From NCBI RefSeq assembly GCF_022179805.1, contig NZ_BPUO01000022.1, positions 1 to 64,000 on the forward strand: a stretch of DNA of 64,000 nucleotides, in the 5' to 3' direction. This document shows, piece after piece, positions 7,324 to 16,502 of this stretch. Each line of letters opens with the position of its first letter. Within the stretch, counting starts at the first letter, position 1. The stretch comes from Cupriavidus pauculus. GTDB taxonomy: Bacteria; Pseudomonadota; Gammaproteobacteria; Burkholderiales; Burkholderiaceae. A program made the translations under genes and the position numbers. Below the pieces are notes generated by a model. It was not told the origin of the DNA. It searched no databases and saw only the letters and a list, made by a program, of their open reading frames with translations.

Positions 7324-9018
7324 TCAGGCCGCGGCGCTGCGCTGCACGTTGCGCGCGGCCAGCAGCCGGTGGATCTGGGCTACCACGGCGGCCCCTTCGC
7401 CCACGGCGGAGGCCACGCGCTTGGTCGATCCGGAGCGCACGTCGCCAATGGCAAACACACCATCCACGCTGGTTTGCAGCGGCCGCGCGGCCGCGTCGGC
7501 GCCGGGAATGTCGGTATCGGTCAGCACAAAGCCCTTGTCGTCGAGCTCCACGCCGCAGGCGCGCAGCCATGCGGTATTGGGATCCGCGCCGATGAACACG
7601 AACAGGTGCTGCGCGGTCATGGTGCCCTCGATGCCGCCCGCGCCCCGGTAGCGCACGCGCTCCAGGCACGTGCCGCCTTCCAGGCCGAGCACTTCCATCC
7701 TTGTATGCAGCGTCACGTTGGACAGCGCGCGCACGCGCTCGATCAGGTAGCGCGACATGCTGTGGTCCAGGCTGGCACCGCGCACGAACATATGCACGTG
7801 ATCGACATGCGAGGCCAGGAACACCGCGGCCTGGCCTGCCGAATTGCCGCCGCCCAGCAACAGCACTGGCCCCTTGCGGCAGAGCTTGGCCTCGATCGGC
7901 GTGGCCCAGTAATAGACGCCGCACGATTCAAAGCGGGCCAGGTCGTCCACCGACGGGCGCCGGTACTCGGCGCCGGTGGCGATGACCACGGTGCGCGTCG
8001 GAATGCGCGTGTCGTCGGTCAGTTCAACCACTAGCGGGTAGCAGCCGCAATGCAGCGCCTTGACTTCGCAGGGAATGCCGAAATGGGCGCCGAACTTCTG
8101 TGCCTGGACAAAGGCCCGGCTGACCAGCGCCTGTCCCGAGATGCCGGTGGGAAATCCGAAGAAATTCTCGATACGTGCGCTGGAGCCAGCTTGCCCACCG
8201 GGCGCGGCGCAGTCGAGCACCGCCACCGACAACCCCTCGGATGCCGCATAGACGCTCGCCGCCAGTCCGGCAGGGCCGGCGCCGACGATCACCACGTCAT
8301 ACACGAACAATGGATCGAAGTCCGGGATCAGGCCCAGGCAGGACGCAAGCTGCCGTTCGTCGGGGTTGCGCAGTACCGTGCCGTTCGGACAGATCACCAG
8401 CGGAAAGTCGTCAGGCTGCGGCGTCAGGCGTTCCAGCAGGGCGATGGCTTCGGCGTCGTGCTCGGCGTCAATCACCACGCTGGGAAAGGCATTGCGCCGC
8501 AGGAAGTTCTGCAATGCCACCAGCCGTGCGTTGACGGACGGCCCCAGCAGCACCACGCCGTGACCCTGCTCGATGACCAGCACGCGGCGCAGGATCAGCG
8601 CGCGCATGATGGTTTCGCCAATATCGGCCTCGCGGATCATCAGCGCGCTCAGTTCCTCGGGGCGCAGCAGCACCGCCTCCACGGGTTCGATCACATGCGC
8701 GTCGACCACGGCCGGCTTGTTCGACAACTGCGTCACATCCGATGTGAACTCGCCGCGTTTGGTATAGATGTGAATCTGGCGCGCATGGCCCAGGCCGTCG
8801 CGCCCCACGATCTCGACCTGACCCGTCAGCAGCACGAACACGCCCGGGCACAGGCTGCCGGCCCGGTACAGCATGTCGCCCTTGGCGTAGTGCACCACGT
8901 TGCCGTGCCGCCGTACGCGTTCGATCTGCGCCTCGCTCAGCACGGGAAACATCTGCGCGTGGCGCGGATGCGCCTGCACGGCGGACGGATCGCCATCCGG
9001 CGTTGACTCGTGGGGCAT
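7324..9018 (-). CDS. Cyclic-nucleotide-binding, thioredoxin-reductase-like flavoprotein
   Basis: A 564-residue three-part protein. Residues ~21-140 form a CRP-like cyclic-nucleotide-binding domain (MLYRAGSLCPGVFVLLTGQVEI). Residues ~150-230 form a small thioredoxin/glutaredoxin-like region. Residues ~240-564 are a thioredoxin-reductase-like FAD/NAD(P)H module, with GAGPAG at 246-251, APGGQAGSSARIENFFGFP near 272 and the NADPH loop LLGGGNSAG at ~388. The redox CxxC of real thioredoxin reductases is replaced by WATP (371-374), so disulfide reductase chemistry is unlikely. ATG 9018 is chosen because AAGGAG lies eight bases upstream; the longer MHEGVST start has none. Confidence 0.88.
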   Translation of the reverse strand: MPHESTPDGDPSAVQAHPRHAQMFPVLSEAQIERVRRHGNVVHYAKGDMLYRAGSLCPGVFVLLTGQVEIVGRDGLGHARQIHIYTKRGEFTSDVTQLSNKPAVVDAHVIEPVEAVLLRPEELSALMIREADIGETIMRALILRRVLVIEQGHGVVLLGPSVNARLVALQNFLRRNAFPSVVIDAEHDAEAIALLERLTPQPDDFPLVICPNGTVLRNPDERQLASCLGLIPDFDPLFVYDVVIVGAGPAGLAASVYAASEGLSVAVLDCAAPGGQAGSSARIENFFGFPTGISGQALVSRAFVQAQKFGAHFGIPCEVKALHCGCYPLVVELTDDTRIPTRTVVIATGAEYRRPSVDDLARFESCGVYYWATPIEAKLCRKGPVLLLGGGNSAGQAAVFLASHVDHVHMFVRGASLDHSMSRYLIERVRALSNVTLHTRMEVLGLEGGTCLERVRYRGAGGIEGTMTAQHLFVFIGADPNTAWLRACGVELDDKGFVLTDTDIPGADAAARPLQTSVDGVFAIGDVRSGSTKRVASAVGEGAAVVAQIHRLLAARNVQRSAAA

Positions 9019-9112
9019 CGTCGACACTCCTTCATGCATACGGGCCGCAGCAATGCCCAGACGCGTCCGCGCGCCAGGCGCGATGCACGCGCTATGAATA
9101 TAGGCGATGCCG

Positions 9113-9583
9113 CTACAGCATCGACTTGCCTTGCGCCAGGATCTTGTCGCAGACCTGCTTGGTCGCCTCGGCCTTGAGGCCGCTGGCGCTGAGATCGAGC
9201 TTGTTGCCGCCGCCCGTGGAAAGGACGCCGCGCGAACCGTCGCTGTAGCCGCTGTCCTTGGTACCGCCGGGCACCGATCCCAGCAGCTTGTCCTTCACGG
9301 CGGACGTGGCGGAGTCGGCGTTCAGGTAGTTGTTCTTCATGCAGAACTCGATGACGCCGGCCGCATTGCCCGCCGAGCCGGCACTGAGCGACGACAGCCC
9401 GCCCAGGCCACCGAGGCTGCCCAGCCCGCCGGCGGCGCTCTGGCCCGAACTGCCGCCAAGCGGCGACGATTTCATCATGTCGCCCAGTTGGGCGTGGGCC
9501 AGGCCAGATACCACGAGCAACGCCGCGGGCACGGCCAGCCACGCCTTGCGGCGCAACGTGGCGCATAGGGAAGAATCAGCCAT
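9113..9583 (-). CDS. DUF2501 domain-containing secreted protein
   Basis: A 156-residue exported protein. The signal peptide ends LVVSGLAHAQ. A Gly/Ser/Leu-rich low-complexity stretch (SLGGLGGLSSLSAGSAG) is followed by a conserved C-terminal part (VIEFCMKNNYLNADSATSAVKDKLLG) typical of the YjjA-like DUF2501 family, whose function is unknown. Two Cys residues may form a disulfide. The start is supported by AGGAG upstream; the longer frame is upstream leader. Confidence 0.85.
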   Translation of the reverse strand: MADSSLCATLRRKAWLAVPAALLVVSGLAHAQLGDMMKSSPLGGSSGQSAAGGLGSLGGLGGLSSLSAGSAGNAAGVIEFCMKNNYLNADSATSAVKDKLLGSVPGGTKDSGYSDGSRGVLSTGGGNKLDLSASGLKAEATKQVCDKILAQGKSML

Positions 9584-9662
9584 GGAAGGACTCCTTGAGT
9601 GATCAGGCCGGAAATGGCGTTTTCCACTATACGCGGCACATTGTCCGACGCGAGGCGATTGT

Positions 9663-9696
9663 AAAAAAAGGCGCCGTGAAACTTCCACGGCGCCTT
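9663..9696 (-). terminator. Rho-independent terminator of katG
   Basis: AAGGCGCCGTG (9668-9678) pairs perfectly with CACGGCGCCTT (9686-9696) around a 7-nt loop. On the minus strand it is followed by seven U residues. It lies 51 bp past the katG stop and before the DUF2501 gene, so katG is monocistronic. Confidence 0.9.
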
Positions 9697-9747
9697 ATCT
9701 GCCACCGGCCTGTGCCAGCGGCTGGCAGTTGCTCCCCTAGATCACTT

Positions 9748-12000
9748 TCACTTGCGCAGGTCGAAACGGTCCAGATTCATCACCTTGGTCCAGGCCGCGA
9801 CAAAGTCCGTGTAGAACTTGTCGGCGCCGTCGGCGCTGGCATAGACCTCGGACAGCGCACGCAGCTGCGAGTGCGAGCCCAGCACCAGGTCCACGCGCGA
9901 GCCCGTCCACTTGACCGCGCCGGTCTTGCGGTCGGCGCCTTCGAACACATCGCGCGACAGCGGCGTCCATTCCAGGCGCATATCGAGCAGGTTGCGGAAG
10001 AAGTCGTTGGTCAGCGTTTCGGGGCGGTCGGTCAGTACGCCGTGGGTCTCCTTGCCGTTGTGGACGTTCAACACCCGCAGGCCGCCAATCAGCACGGTCA
10101 TCTCGGGCGCGGTCAGCGTCAGCAGTTGCGCCTTGTCGATCATCATGTGCTCGGCCGGCACGCGCACACGCGGGTTGACGTAGTTGCGGAACGCGTCGGC
10201 GGTCTGCTCCATCGCGTCCATCGACTTCACGTCGGTCTGCGCCTGCGACGCATCCACGCGGCCCGGCGAGAAGGGCACGGTCAGCTTCTTGCCGGCCTTC
10301 TCGGCGGCCTTCTCGATCGCTGCACCGCCCGCCAGCACGATCAGGTCGGCCATTGACACCTTCTTGCCGCCCGCCTGGCCGTTGAACTCCTGCTGGATGC
10401 CTTCCAGGGTCTTCAGCGTCTTGCCAAGCTGGTCTGGCTCGTTGATCGCCCAGTACTTCTGCGGTGCCAAGCGAATGCGCGCGCCGTTGGCGCCGCCACG
10501 CTTGTCCCCGCCACGGAAGGTCGAGGCTGCGGCCCAGGCCGTCTTGACCAGTTCGGCGATCGACGCCCCCGATGCCAGCACCTTCTGCTTGAGCGCATCG
10601 ATGTCCTTGGCATCGATGGCCTGATAGTCGGCCTTGGGCAGCGGGTCTTGCCAGAGCAGTTCTTCCTTGGGGACTTCCGGGCCAAGGTAGCGGACCACCG
10701 GGCCCATGTCGCGGTGCGTCAGCTTGTACCAGGCGCGCGCAAAGGCATCGGCGAATTCCTGCGGGTTGTCCTTGAAGCGCCGCGAGATCTTTTCGTAGAT
10801 CGGGTCGAAGCGCAGCGAAAGATCCGTGGTCAGCATGGTTGGCTTGCGCTTCTTCGACGGATCATGGGCATCGGGCACGCTCTCGGGTGCGCCCTTGGCC
10901 ACCCACTGGTTGGCGCCCGCCGGGCTCTTGGTCAATTCGTATTCGTAATTGAACAGGTTTTCCCAGAACCCCTGGTTCCACTGCGTCGGCGTATTGCTCC
11001 ACGTCACTTCCAGGCCGCTGGTGATGGCATCCGCGCCCTTGCCGGAGCCGTACTTGCTCTGCCAGCCAAGGCCCTGCAGTTCCAGCGCGGCGGATTCGGG
11101 CTCCGCGCCCACGTTGCTGGCCGGGCCGGCGCCATGGGTCTTGCCGAAGGTATGCCCGCCGGCAATCAGGGCGACGGTTTCCTCGTCATCCATGGCCATG
11201 CGGCCGAAGGTGTCGCGGATGTCGTACGCGGCGGCCAGCGGATCGGGATTGCCGTCCGGGCCTTCCGGATTCACATAGATCAGGCCCATCTGCACAGCGC
11301 CGAGCGGATTTTCCAGGTTGCGGCCCGGGTCGGTGCGGCTCACTTCCTGGCCATGCTTCTGCGCGTCGGCCGACAGCACGCCGCCGTCGGCGTCATTGCC
11401 GGCCGCGCCCTTGCCGTAGCGCACGTCGCCGCCGAGCCAGGTTTTTTCATTGCCCCAGTAGACGTCCTGGTCCGGTTCCCAGGTGTCCTCGCGTCCGCCG
11501 CCAAAGCCAAAGGTCTTGAAGCCCATGGTTTCCAGCGCCACGTTGCCGGCCAGGATCATCAGGTCGGCCCAGGAAATCTTCTGCCCGTACTTCTGCTTGA
11601 CCGGCCACAGCAGCCGGCGCGCCTTGTCCAGGCTCACGTTATCGGGCCAGCTGTTGAGCGGGGCAAAGCGTTGCTGGCCGCGTCCGCCGCCTCCGCGTCC
11701 ATCGCCGATGCGATAGGTGCCGGCGCTATGCCAGGCCATGCGGATGAACAGCGGGCCGTAGTGGCCAAAGTCCGCCGGCCACCAGTCCTGCGAATCGGTC
11801 ATGACCTTGGCCAGGTCGCTCTTCAGCGCGGCATAGTCAAGGCTATTGAAAGCCGCGGCGTAATCGAATTCCGGTTCGAGCGGGTTGGACTTGTTCGAAT
11901 GCTGGCTCAGCAGGTCTAGCCGCAGCTGCTTTGGCCACCAGTCCGCATTGGTTGTGCCGCCGCCCGCGGCATGGTTGAAGGGACACTTTTCGTTAGACAT
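9748..12000 (-). CDS. katG: Catalase-peroxidase KatG
   Basis: A 750-residue bifunctional haem enzyme that removes hydrogen peroxide and can use peroxidase donors. The distal site reads RMAWHSAGTYR, with Arg87, Trp90 and His91; the proximal haem ligand is His283 (GGHTFGKTHG). Tyr242 (IYVNPEG) and Met268 complete the Met-Tyr-Trp crosslink typical of KatG. The second, haem-free domain covers about 430-750. Between Trp90 and Tyr242 the loop WLGGDVRYGKGAAGND is longer than in short-loop KatGs; this is common in related Burkholderiales proteins. The start is set by AAAGGAG; an upstream in-frame MDPPKGES leader lacks a good site. A terminator follows. Confidence 0.97.
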   Translation of the reverse strand: MSNEKCPFNHAAGGGTTNADWWPKQLRLDLLSQHSNKSNPLEPEFDYAAAFNSLDYAALKSDLAKVMTDSQDWWPADFGHYGPLFIRMAWHSAGTYRIGDGRGGGGRGQQRFAPLNSWPDNVSLDKARRLLWPVKQKYGQKISWADLMILAGNVALETMGFKTFGFGGGREDTWEPDQDVYWGNEKTWLGGDVRYGKGAAGNDADGGVLSADAQKHGQEVSRTDPGRNLENPLGAVQMGLIYVNPEGPDGNPDPLAAAYDIRDTFGRMAMDDEETVALIAGGHTFGKTHGAGPASNVGAEPESAALELQGLGWQSKYGSGKGADAITSGLEVTWSNTPTQWNQGFWENLFNYEYELTKSPAGANQWVAKGAPESVPDAHDPSKKRKPTMLTTDLSLRFDPIYEKISRRFKDNPQEFADAFARAWYKLTHRDMGPVVRYLGPEVPKEELLWQDPLPKADYQAIDAKDIDALKQKVLASGASIAELVKTAWAAASTFRGGDKRGGANGARIRLAPQKYWAINEPDQLGKTLKTLEGIQQEFNGQAGGKKVSMADLIVLAGGAAIEKAAEKAGKKLTVPFSPGRVDASQAQTDVKSMDAMEQTADAFRNYVNPRVRVPAEHMMIDKAQLLTLTAPEMTVLIGGLRVLNVHNGKETHGVLTDRPETLTNDFFRNLLDMRLEWTPLSRDVFEGADRKTGAVKWTGSRVDLVLGSHSQLRALSEVYASADGADKFYTDFVAAWTKVMNLDRFDLRK

Positions 12001-12289
12001 GCTCTCTCCTTTGGGGGGATCCAAACGGTAGTTCTAGTCTTCACGCGTCAACACTTCCACGAGGCCCTGCCTCGGCAGGTCCTGTCGCACGAGAAATATA
12101 GGCGAGAGCGCATGTCAACAACATGAGAGCTTTGCAATCGACGCGATAGTGCGGCGCTATAAGGCAGCCCCCTGGCCAAGGTCGTAGGGGTTAGCCCCGA
12201 GCCAATGGCTCCGGTGCGCCCATCACGCGTGACCTATAGTTGCCGGTACTACAGACAACTGCAGCGGTACGCGCTCGGAGGTTGCAATC
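12001..12289. promoter_or_regulatory. Divergent promoter region of katG and the YbaK-type gene
   Basis: A 289-bp region between divergent genes. It holds a short CCTGCC/GGCAGG inverted repeat near 12066-12079 and the GGAGG site of the downstream gene at 12277-12281. KatG genes are commonly controlled by OxyR, but I cannot identify an OxyR site here with confidence, and no oxyR gene is adjacent. Confidence 0.4.
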
Positions 12290-12763
12290 ATGACCATGTC
12301 TATCAGGCTGGCTAAATGCCTGAGCAAGAACGACAGCCACTTCGATACGGTCCGGCGCCCCGGCAGCGCTGGCGGCCTCGACGCGGCGCCCCCACCAAGC
12401 ATTCCCGGCGACCGCCTGGCCCGTACCGTGCTGCTGGAGGACGAGCGCGGCTATCTGGTGGCTGTGATCCCCGCCAGCCATCACCTGAAGCTGGCCGAGC
12501 TGCGCGAGCAAACCGGCCGCAAGCTGTCGCTGGCGCATGCCGATGGCGTGCGCGAGGTGTTTCGCGACTGCGACCTGCAGGCGCTGCCGCCGGTCGGCAT
12601 GGCCTACGGCACGCTGACCTGGATGGATGACAGCCTGCTGGCGCACGAAGACGTCTACTTCGAAGCCGGCGACCGTGAAGCACTGGTCCACATGCGCACC
12701 GCCGATTTCGGCCAGCTGATGGCCGATGCCCGGCGCGGACACTTTGCGCACCGGGTGATGTAG
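12290..12763 (+). CDS. YbaK/EbsC-type aminoacyl-tRNA deacylase domain protein
   Basis: A 157-residue protein with the fold of the YbaK/ProX trans-editing family: the VAVIPASHHLKLAEL strand-helix, GRKLSLAHADGV, a FRDCDL strand and the PPVGMAYG turn are the recurring elements of these tRNA deacylases. The family hydrolyses mischarged aminoacyl-tRNA, for example Ala- or Cys-tRNAPro. The usual catalytic Lys in this fold may correspond to Lys in TGRKLSL, but this is not certain, so the protein may be a diverged binder. GGAGG upstream fixes the start. Confidence 0.65.
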   Translation: MTMSIRLAKCLSKNDSHFDTVRRPGSAGGLDAAPPPSIPGDRLARTVLLEDERGYLVAVIPASHHLKLAELREQTGRKLSLAHADGVREVFRDCDLQALPPVGMAYGTLTWMDDSLLAHEDVYFEAGDREALVHMRTADFGQLMADARRGHFAHRVM

Positions 12764-12788
12764 GCGGTCGTTCCCGGAATGTGATCGA

Positions 12789-13997
12789 TCAGGTGCGCAG
12801 GTTTGCACCTGAGGGGGCGGGCGTGGCCGGCACAAGCAAACCGACCGCCAGCGCCGCCAGCCCCAGCATGCCGCCCACGGCGGCCACGCCCATCCAGCCG
12901 CCGTGTTGCGTGCCGTAGCCGCCCAGTGTGGCGCCGGCCGCGCCGCCCAGGAAGTACGACACCATGAAGACCGTGTTCAGGCGGCTGCGCGCATTGGGGC
13001 GCAGCGCGTAGATGCGCGTCTGGTTGGCGATGAAGCTGGCCCGGTTGCCAAGATCGAGCAACACCATGCAGGCGATCAGCACGGCCATGTGCCTGGCGCC
13101 GAGCGCCAGGAGCGCGAAGGCCGCGACAAGGCTGAGGGCGCCGGCCGATATCACCTTGCGGGTGTCGAAGCGGTCGGCCATCGCGCCAAGCCGTGGCGAC
13201 GCCACGAGTCCGAACAGTCCAACCAGTCCGAACGCGCCAACTGCGGCGGGGCCGTAGGAATAGGGCGGCTGCGCGAGCAGGGCGGCCAGCGACGACCAGA
13301 ACGCGCTGAACGCCGCGAACGTCAGGAACCCGCTCGCGATTGCAATGCGCAGCCGGGGCTCCTCGCGGATCAGGTCCAGCAGCGAGCGCATCAGGGCGCC
13401 ATAGCGGATCGTCGTCAGGTTCGTGGAGGCGGGCAGGCGCGTCACCACGACGAGCAGTGCCACGTCCACCGTCGACGCGAGCAGGAACATGGCACGCCAG
13501 CCCATATGCGCGCCGACCAGCCCGCTCAACGTGCGCGCCAGCAACACGCCCGATGACAGGCCGCCGAGCAGCGTGCCCATGACGCGGCCCCGGTTGGCTG
13601 CCGAAGCGCTGCCCGAGGCTGCTGGAATGATGATCTGCGCGGTGATCGCCGTCATGCCGACCAGCGCGCTGGCGACGGCCAGCAGCGCAAACGTCGGTGC
13701 CCATGCACAGGCCAGCAATGCCACGGCGTTGACGGAGATGGCCGCCGACGCCAGCCGGCGCGGCTGGACGCTGTCCGCCAGCGGCACGATCAGCAGCAGT
13801 CCGGCGGCGTAGCCCAGTTGAGTCACCGTGGCGATCAGGTTGCCGTCGGTGGGGGTGACGCCAAACGTCGAGGCAATCTGCGGCAGCAGCGGTTGATGGT
13901 AGTAGATGGCCGACACCGCCAGGGCGCAGCTCAGGGCCATCAGGAAGACAAGGCGGGAAGTGGGCTCCGGCGCCGTGTTTGAAGCAGGTGTGGACAT
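12789..13997 (-). CDS. MFS transporter, DHA1-type efflux pump
   Basis: A 402-residue inner-membrane protein with about 12 hydrophobic segments. The start (LMALSCALAVSAIYYHQPLLPQIA) and the motif in loop 2-3 (PLADSVQPRRL) are typical of the 12-TM major facilitator superfamily, and the sequence resembles the YnfM/sugar-efflux-like groups. It likely exports a small organic compound by proton antiport. It is convergent with the YbaK-type gene and lies 96 bp downstream of the aldehyde dehydrogenase gene, so it could be read from that operon, but it has no regulator of its own. Confidence 0.85.
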   Translation of the reverse strand: MSTPASNTAPEPTSRLVFLMALSCALAVSAIYYHQPLLPQIASTFGVTPTDGNLIATVTQLGYAAGLLLIVPLADSVQPRRLASAAISVNAVALLACAWAPTFALLAVASALVGMTAITAQIIIPAASGSASAANRGRVMGTLLGGLSSGVLLARTLSGLVGAHMGWRAMFLLASTVDVALLVVVTRLPASTNLTTIRYGALMRSLLDLIREEPRLRIAIASGFLTFAAFSAFWSSLAALLAQPPYSYGPAAVGAFGLVGLFGLVASPRLGAMADRFDTRKVISAGALSLVAAFALLALGARHMAVLIACMVLLDLGNRASFIANQTRIYALRPNARSRLNTVFMVSYFLGGAAGATLGGYGTQHGGWMGVAAVGGMLGLAALAVGLLVPATPAPSGANLRT

Positions 13998-14093
13998 GCG
14001 TGGGTCCTGTCAGGCCACCGGGGCCGCGCGGATCGGCAAGGCATCGACGATCGCGTGCGGCCCCGGCAAGGCGGTGGGCAAATGTCGGCCCGG

Positions 14094-15671
14094 TCAGTTC
14101 ATCGAGAGTTGGCCATCGGTCAGCCGCCAGAGCCCCAGCGGGTTGCCATGCCGCAGGGCCTCGGGCAGCAGCGCATCCGGAAAGCCCTGGTAGGTGACGG
14201 GCCGCAGGAAACGTTCGATCGCGCTCATGCCGACGGACGTGAAGCGGCTGTCGGAGGTGGCCGGGAACGGTCCACCGTGAATCGACGCGTACGACACTTC
14301 CTGCGGATGGGCGAAGGCGTTGATGACGATCCGGCCCGTGCGGCGTTCCAGCATCGGCAGCAGATGCGCCGCCAGCGCATGATCGGCGGACTCCAGGTGC
14401 ATGGTGGCCGAAAGCTGGCCACGGAAACGCCGCGCAATGGCCAGCAACTGGTCGCTGTCAGCAACGCGCACCAGCATCGCGGCCGGGCCGAAGACCTCGT
14501 CCAGCAGCGCCGGTTCTTCCAGCAACCGGCTGCCATCGACTTCGAACAGGAAGGCCTGGCCGTCCCATTCCCTGGCAGGGCCGACGCCTGCCGCAATCGT
14601 CTCGGCACCGGCGGCGTAATGACGTTCCAGGCCCCGGCGATAGGCCAGGCTGATGGCCGGCGTCAGCATCGTGCGGGCGTGCATGGCGGTCACGCGGGCA
14701 CTCATGGCTTGCCTGAGTTCGTCGTAGCCGGCGCCGTCCACGGCCAGCAGGATGGCGGGCTTCAGGCACGCCTGGCCCACGTTCACGAGCATCCGTTCGG
14801 CAAAACCGTCGCCAATTGCCGCACCGCGTGCCGCCAGTGCGTGGGGCAGCACGAAGGTCGGATTGACGCTGGTCATTTCGGTGAACACCGGAATCGGGTC
14901 TTCACGAAGCTGGGCGCGGCGGTACAACGCCATGCCGCCCGCCTCGGAGCCGGTGAACGTGACACCCTTGACGAGCGGGTGGTCCACCAGCGCCTCGCCA
15001 ATCGCATTGCCGTCGCCGCGCAGCATCGAGAACACGCCTTCGTGCAGGCCGGCATCGCGCACGGCCTGCTGGATGATGCGGCCCTGGATCTCTGAAGCGC
15101 CCGGGTGCGCGTTGTGCGCCTTCAGGATGACCGGGCATCCGGCGGCCAGCGCCGATGCGGTGTCGCCGCCCGCCACCGAGTACGAGATCGGGAAGTTGCT
15201 GGCGCCGAAGATCGCAATCGGCCCGATGCCGATCTTCTGCATGCGGTGGTCCATGCGCGGGCGCGGCGCGCGCTCGGGCTGTGCCGGATCCACCGTGGCC
15301 TGCCGGAAACGACCCTGGCGTACCACCTCGGCGAACTGCCGGAACTGGGTGGCCGACTTGGTCACCTCGCCGGCAAGCTGGGCCGCGGGCAGCCCAGTTT
15401 CCAGTGCGGCGCGTTCGGATAGCACGCCGGCATTGGCATCGAGCCCGTCGGCGATCCGTTCCAGGAACGCTGCGCGCACCGTCAGGCTGGTGCTGTTGTA
15501 GCTATCGAAGGCTTCATCGGCCAGGTGTGCCGCGCGGTCGACCTCCTCGGGGCCGCCGAATGCGAAATCCGGCGCCATCCTGGTGTTCGTGGCCGGATTC
15601 AATGCCTGCATGTGACCGGCGGAGGCTACAACCTCGCGCGCGCCGATCAGCAGATTGCCAGTCAACTTCAT
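14094..15671 (-). CDS. Aldehyde dehydrogenase, alpha-ketoglutaric semialdehyde dehydrogenase type
   Basis: A 525-residue NAD(P)+-dependent enzyme. Asn159 (GASNFP), the general base Glu265 (FTEMTSVNP) and the nucleophile Cys302 (GQACLKP) line up as in the subgroup of 2-oxoglutarate semialdehyde and related dehydrogenases, which oxidise semialdehydes from sugar-acid, hydroxyproline or aldarate breakdown. The nucleotide-binding loop is FTGSEAGG near 239-246. The start is at the ATGA overlap with the cysteine hydrolase gene, so the two are co-translated. The long upstream reading frame is out of register with that gene and is a shadow. Confidence 0.9.
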   Translation of the reverse strand: MKLTGNLLIGAREVVASAGHMQALNPATNTRMAPDFAFGGPEEVDRAAHLADEAFDSYNSTSLTVRAAFLERIADGLDANAGVLSERAALETGLPAAQLAGEVTKSATQFRQFAEVVRQGRFRQATVDPAQPERAPRPRMDHRMQKIGIGPIAIFGASNFPISYSVAGGDTASALAAGCPVILKAHNAHPGASEIQGRIIQQAVRDAGLHEGVFSMLRGDGNAIGEALVDHPLVKGVTFTGSEAGGMALYRRAQLREDPIPVFTEMTSVNPTFVLPHALAARGAAIGDGFAERMLVNVGQACLKPAILLAVDGAGYDELRQAMSARVTAMHARTMLTPAISLAYRRGLERHYAAGAETIAAGVGPAREWDGQAFLFEVDGSRLLEEPALLDEVFGPAAMLVRVADSDQLLAIARRFRGQLSATMHLESADHALAAHLLPMLERRTGRIVINAFAHPQEVSYASIHGGPFPATSDSRFTSVGMSAIERFLRPVTYQGFPDALLPEALRHGNPLGLWRLTDGQLSMN

Positions 15672-16312
15672 GACGCCACCTCTTGCGACGACGCGGAGAG
15701 CGCTGCAACCAGTTCGGATGCCTTCAGGATTTCGTGGGCGAACGTCGGGCCGTTCAGATGGTGCGCCGCGTGCATCATTTCGCGGGTGAAGGCTGCCGTG
15801 GCGTCGTTGACCAGCGTGACGTGATAGCCAAGCTCCATTGCAAAGCGCGAGGTGGACTCGATGCAGGTGTTGGCCAGCAGGCCCACCACGATCACGTGGG
15901 TCACGCCTTGCTGCTTGAGCTGGAAGTCGAGGTCGGTATTGGCGAATCCGCTCTGGCCCCAGTGCTCCTGGATCAAGATGTCGCCTTCCTGCGGCACGAA
16001 ATCGGGGTGCCATTCGCCGCCCCAGGTGCCCTTGGCAAAGGTATGGCGTTGCTGGATCAGGCGTTGCGTCGGGTTGGGATGGTCCCAGTTGTCGTAGTCG
16101 CCGGGCTGCCAGCGCCGGTGCGGCACATAGAAAACCTGGATGCCGGCGTCGCGCGCCGCGCCCACCGAAGCGCGCAGGTTGTCCAGCAGGCGCACGTCGT
16201 CGGCCACGTCACGCAGCATCGGAAACAGCTTGCCGCCGTCGGAAAGAAAGTCGTTGTAGGGATCCACCAGCAGCAGGCCGGTGCGCTCGGGACGATAGAT
16301 TGGGTTAGCCAT
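15668..16312 (-). CDS. Isochorismatase-family cysteine hydrolase
   Basis: A 214-residue hydrolase. The acid Asp17 (LLLVDPYNDF) and the nucleophile Cys150 (GLLANTCIESTSR) are clear. The catalytic Lys of the classical D-K-C triad is not seen: the expected strand reads LIQEHWGQSGFANTD, with Glu at the Lys position, as in a large EHW-containing cysteine-hydrolase subgroup. Such enzymes hydrolyse amides or act on unknown substrates. AGGAA upstream supports this ATG. It leads a two-gene operon divergent from the HxlR gene, which probably represses it. Confidence 0.85.
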   Translation of the reverse strand: MANPIYRPERTGLLLVDPYNDFLSDGGKLFPMLRDVADDVRLLDNLRASVGAARDAGIQVFYVPHRRWQPGDYDNWDHPNPTQRLIQQRHTFAKGTWGGEWHPDFVPQEGDILIQEHWGQSGFANTDLDFQLKQQGVTHVIVVGLLANTCIESTSRFAMELGYHVTLVNDATAAFTREMMHAAHHLNGPTFAHEILKASELVAALSASSQEVAS

Positions 16313-16429
16313 TTCGGTATTCCTGGGAAGACGGGTGCGACTCGGGTCGCATTTGTTGGTGCAGTGGCGCCTGCCTGCCGCATCGGGCGAACCACGCGAC
16401 GTCTCGCGCGGCGGATGCAGACCAGTATA

Positions 16430-16446
16430 ACTATGAAAATCATAGT
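16430..16446. promoter_or_regulatory. Candidate HxlR operator 1
   Basis: ACTATGA-AAA-TCATAGT, a perfect 7-3-7 inverted repeat, in the divergent promoter region between the cysteine hydrolase and HxlR genes. The same 17-bp pattern recurs 73 bp away at 16503. Spacing and AT-rich arms fit the winged-helix HxlR dimer, so it is probably the site used for both divergent promoters. Confidence 0.68.
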
Positions 16447-16502
16447 GGCAAGGAGGAAATACGGGAGTGGGGTCGGGACGCCGCTGCCGTGGGTCATGTG
16501 AT

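Noticed and set aside
10648..11919. A 423-residue plus-strand frame
   Set aside because: Antisense to katG; no family resemblance.
12001..12289. OxyR site in front of katG
   Set aside because: The region is a plausible place, but I could not find a convincing four-element OxyR pattern by eye.
14094..16013. The 639-residue extension of the aldehyde dehydrogenase frame
   Set aside because: The upstream part reads through the cysteine hydrolase gene in another frame and is Arg/Pro-rich; the ATGA overlap at 15668-15671 gives the real start.
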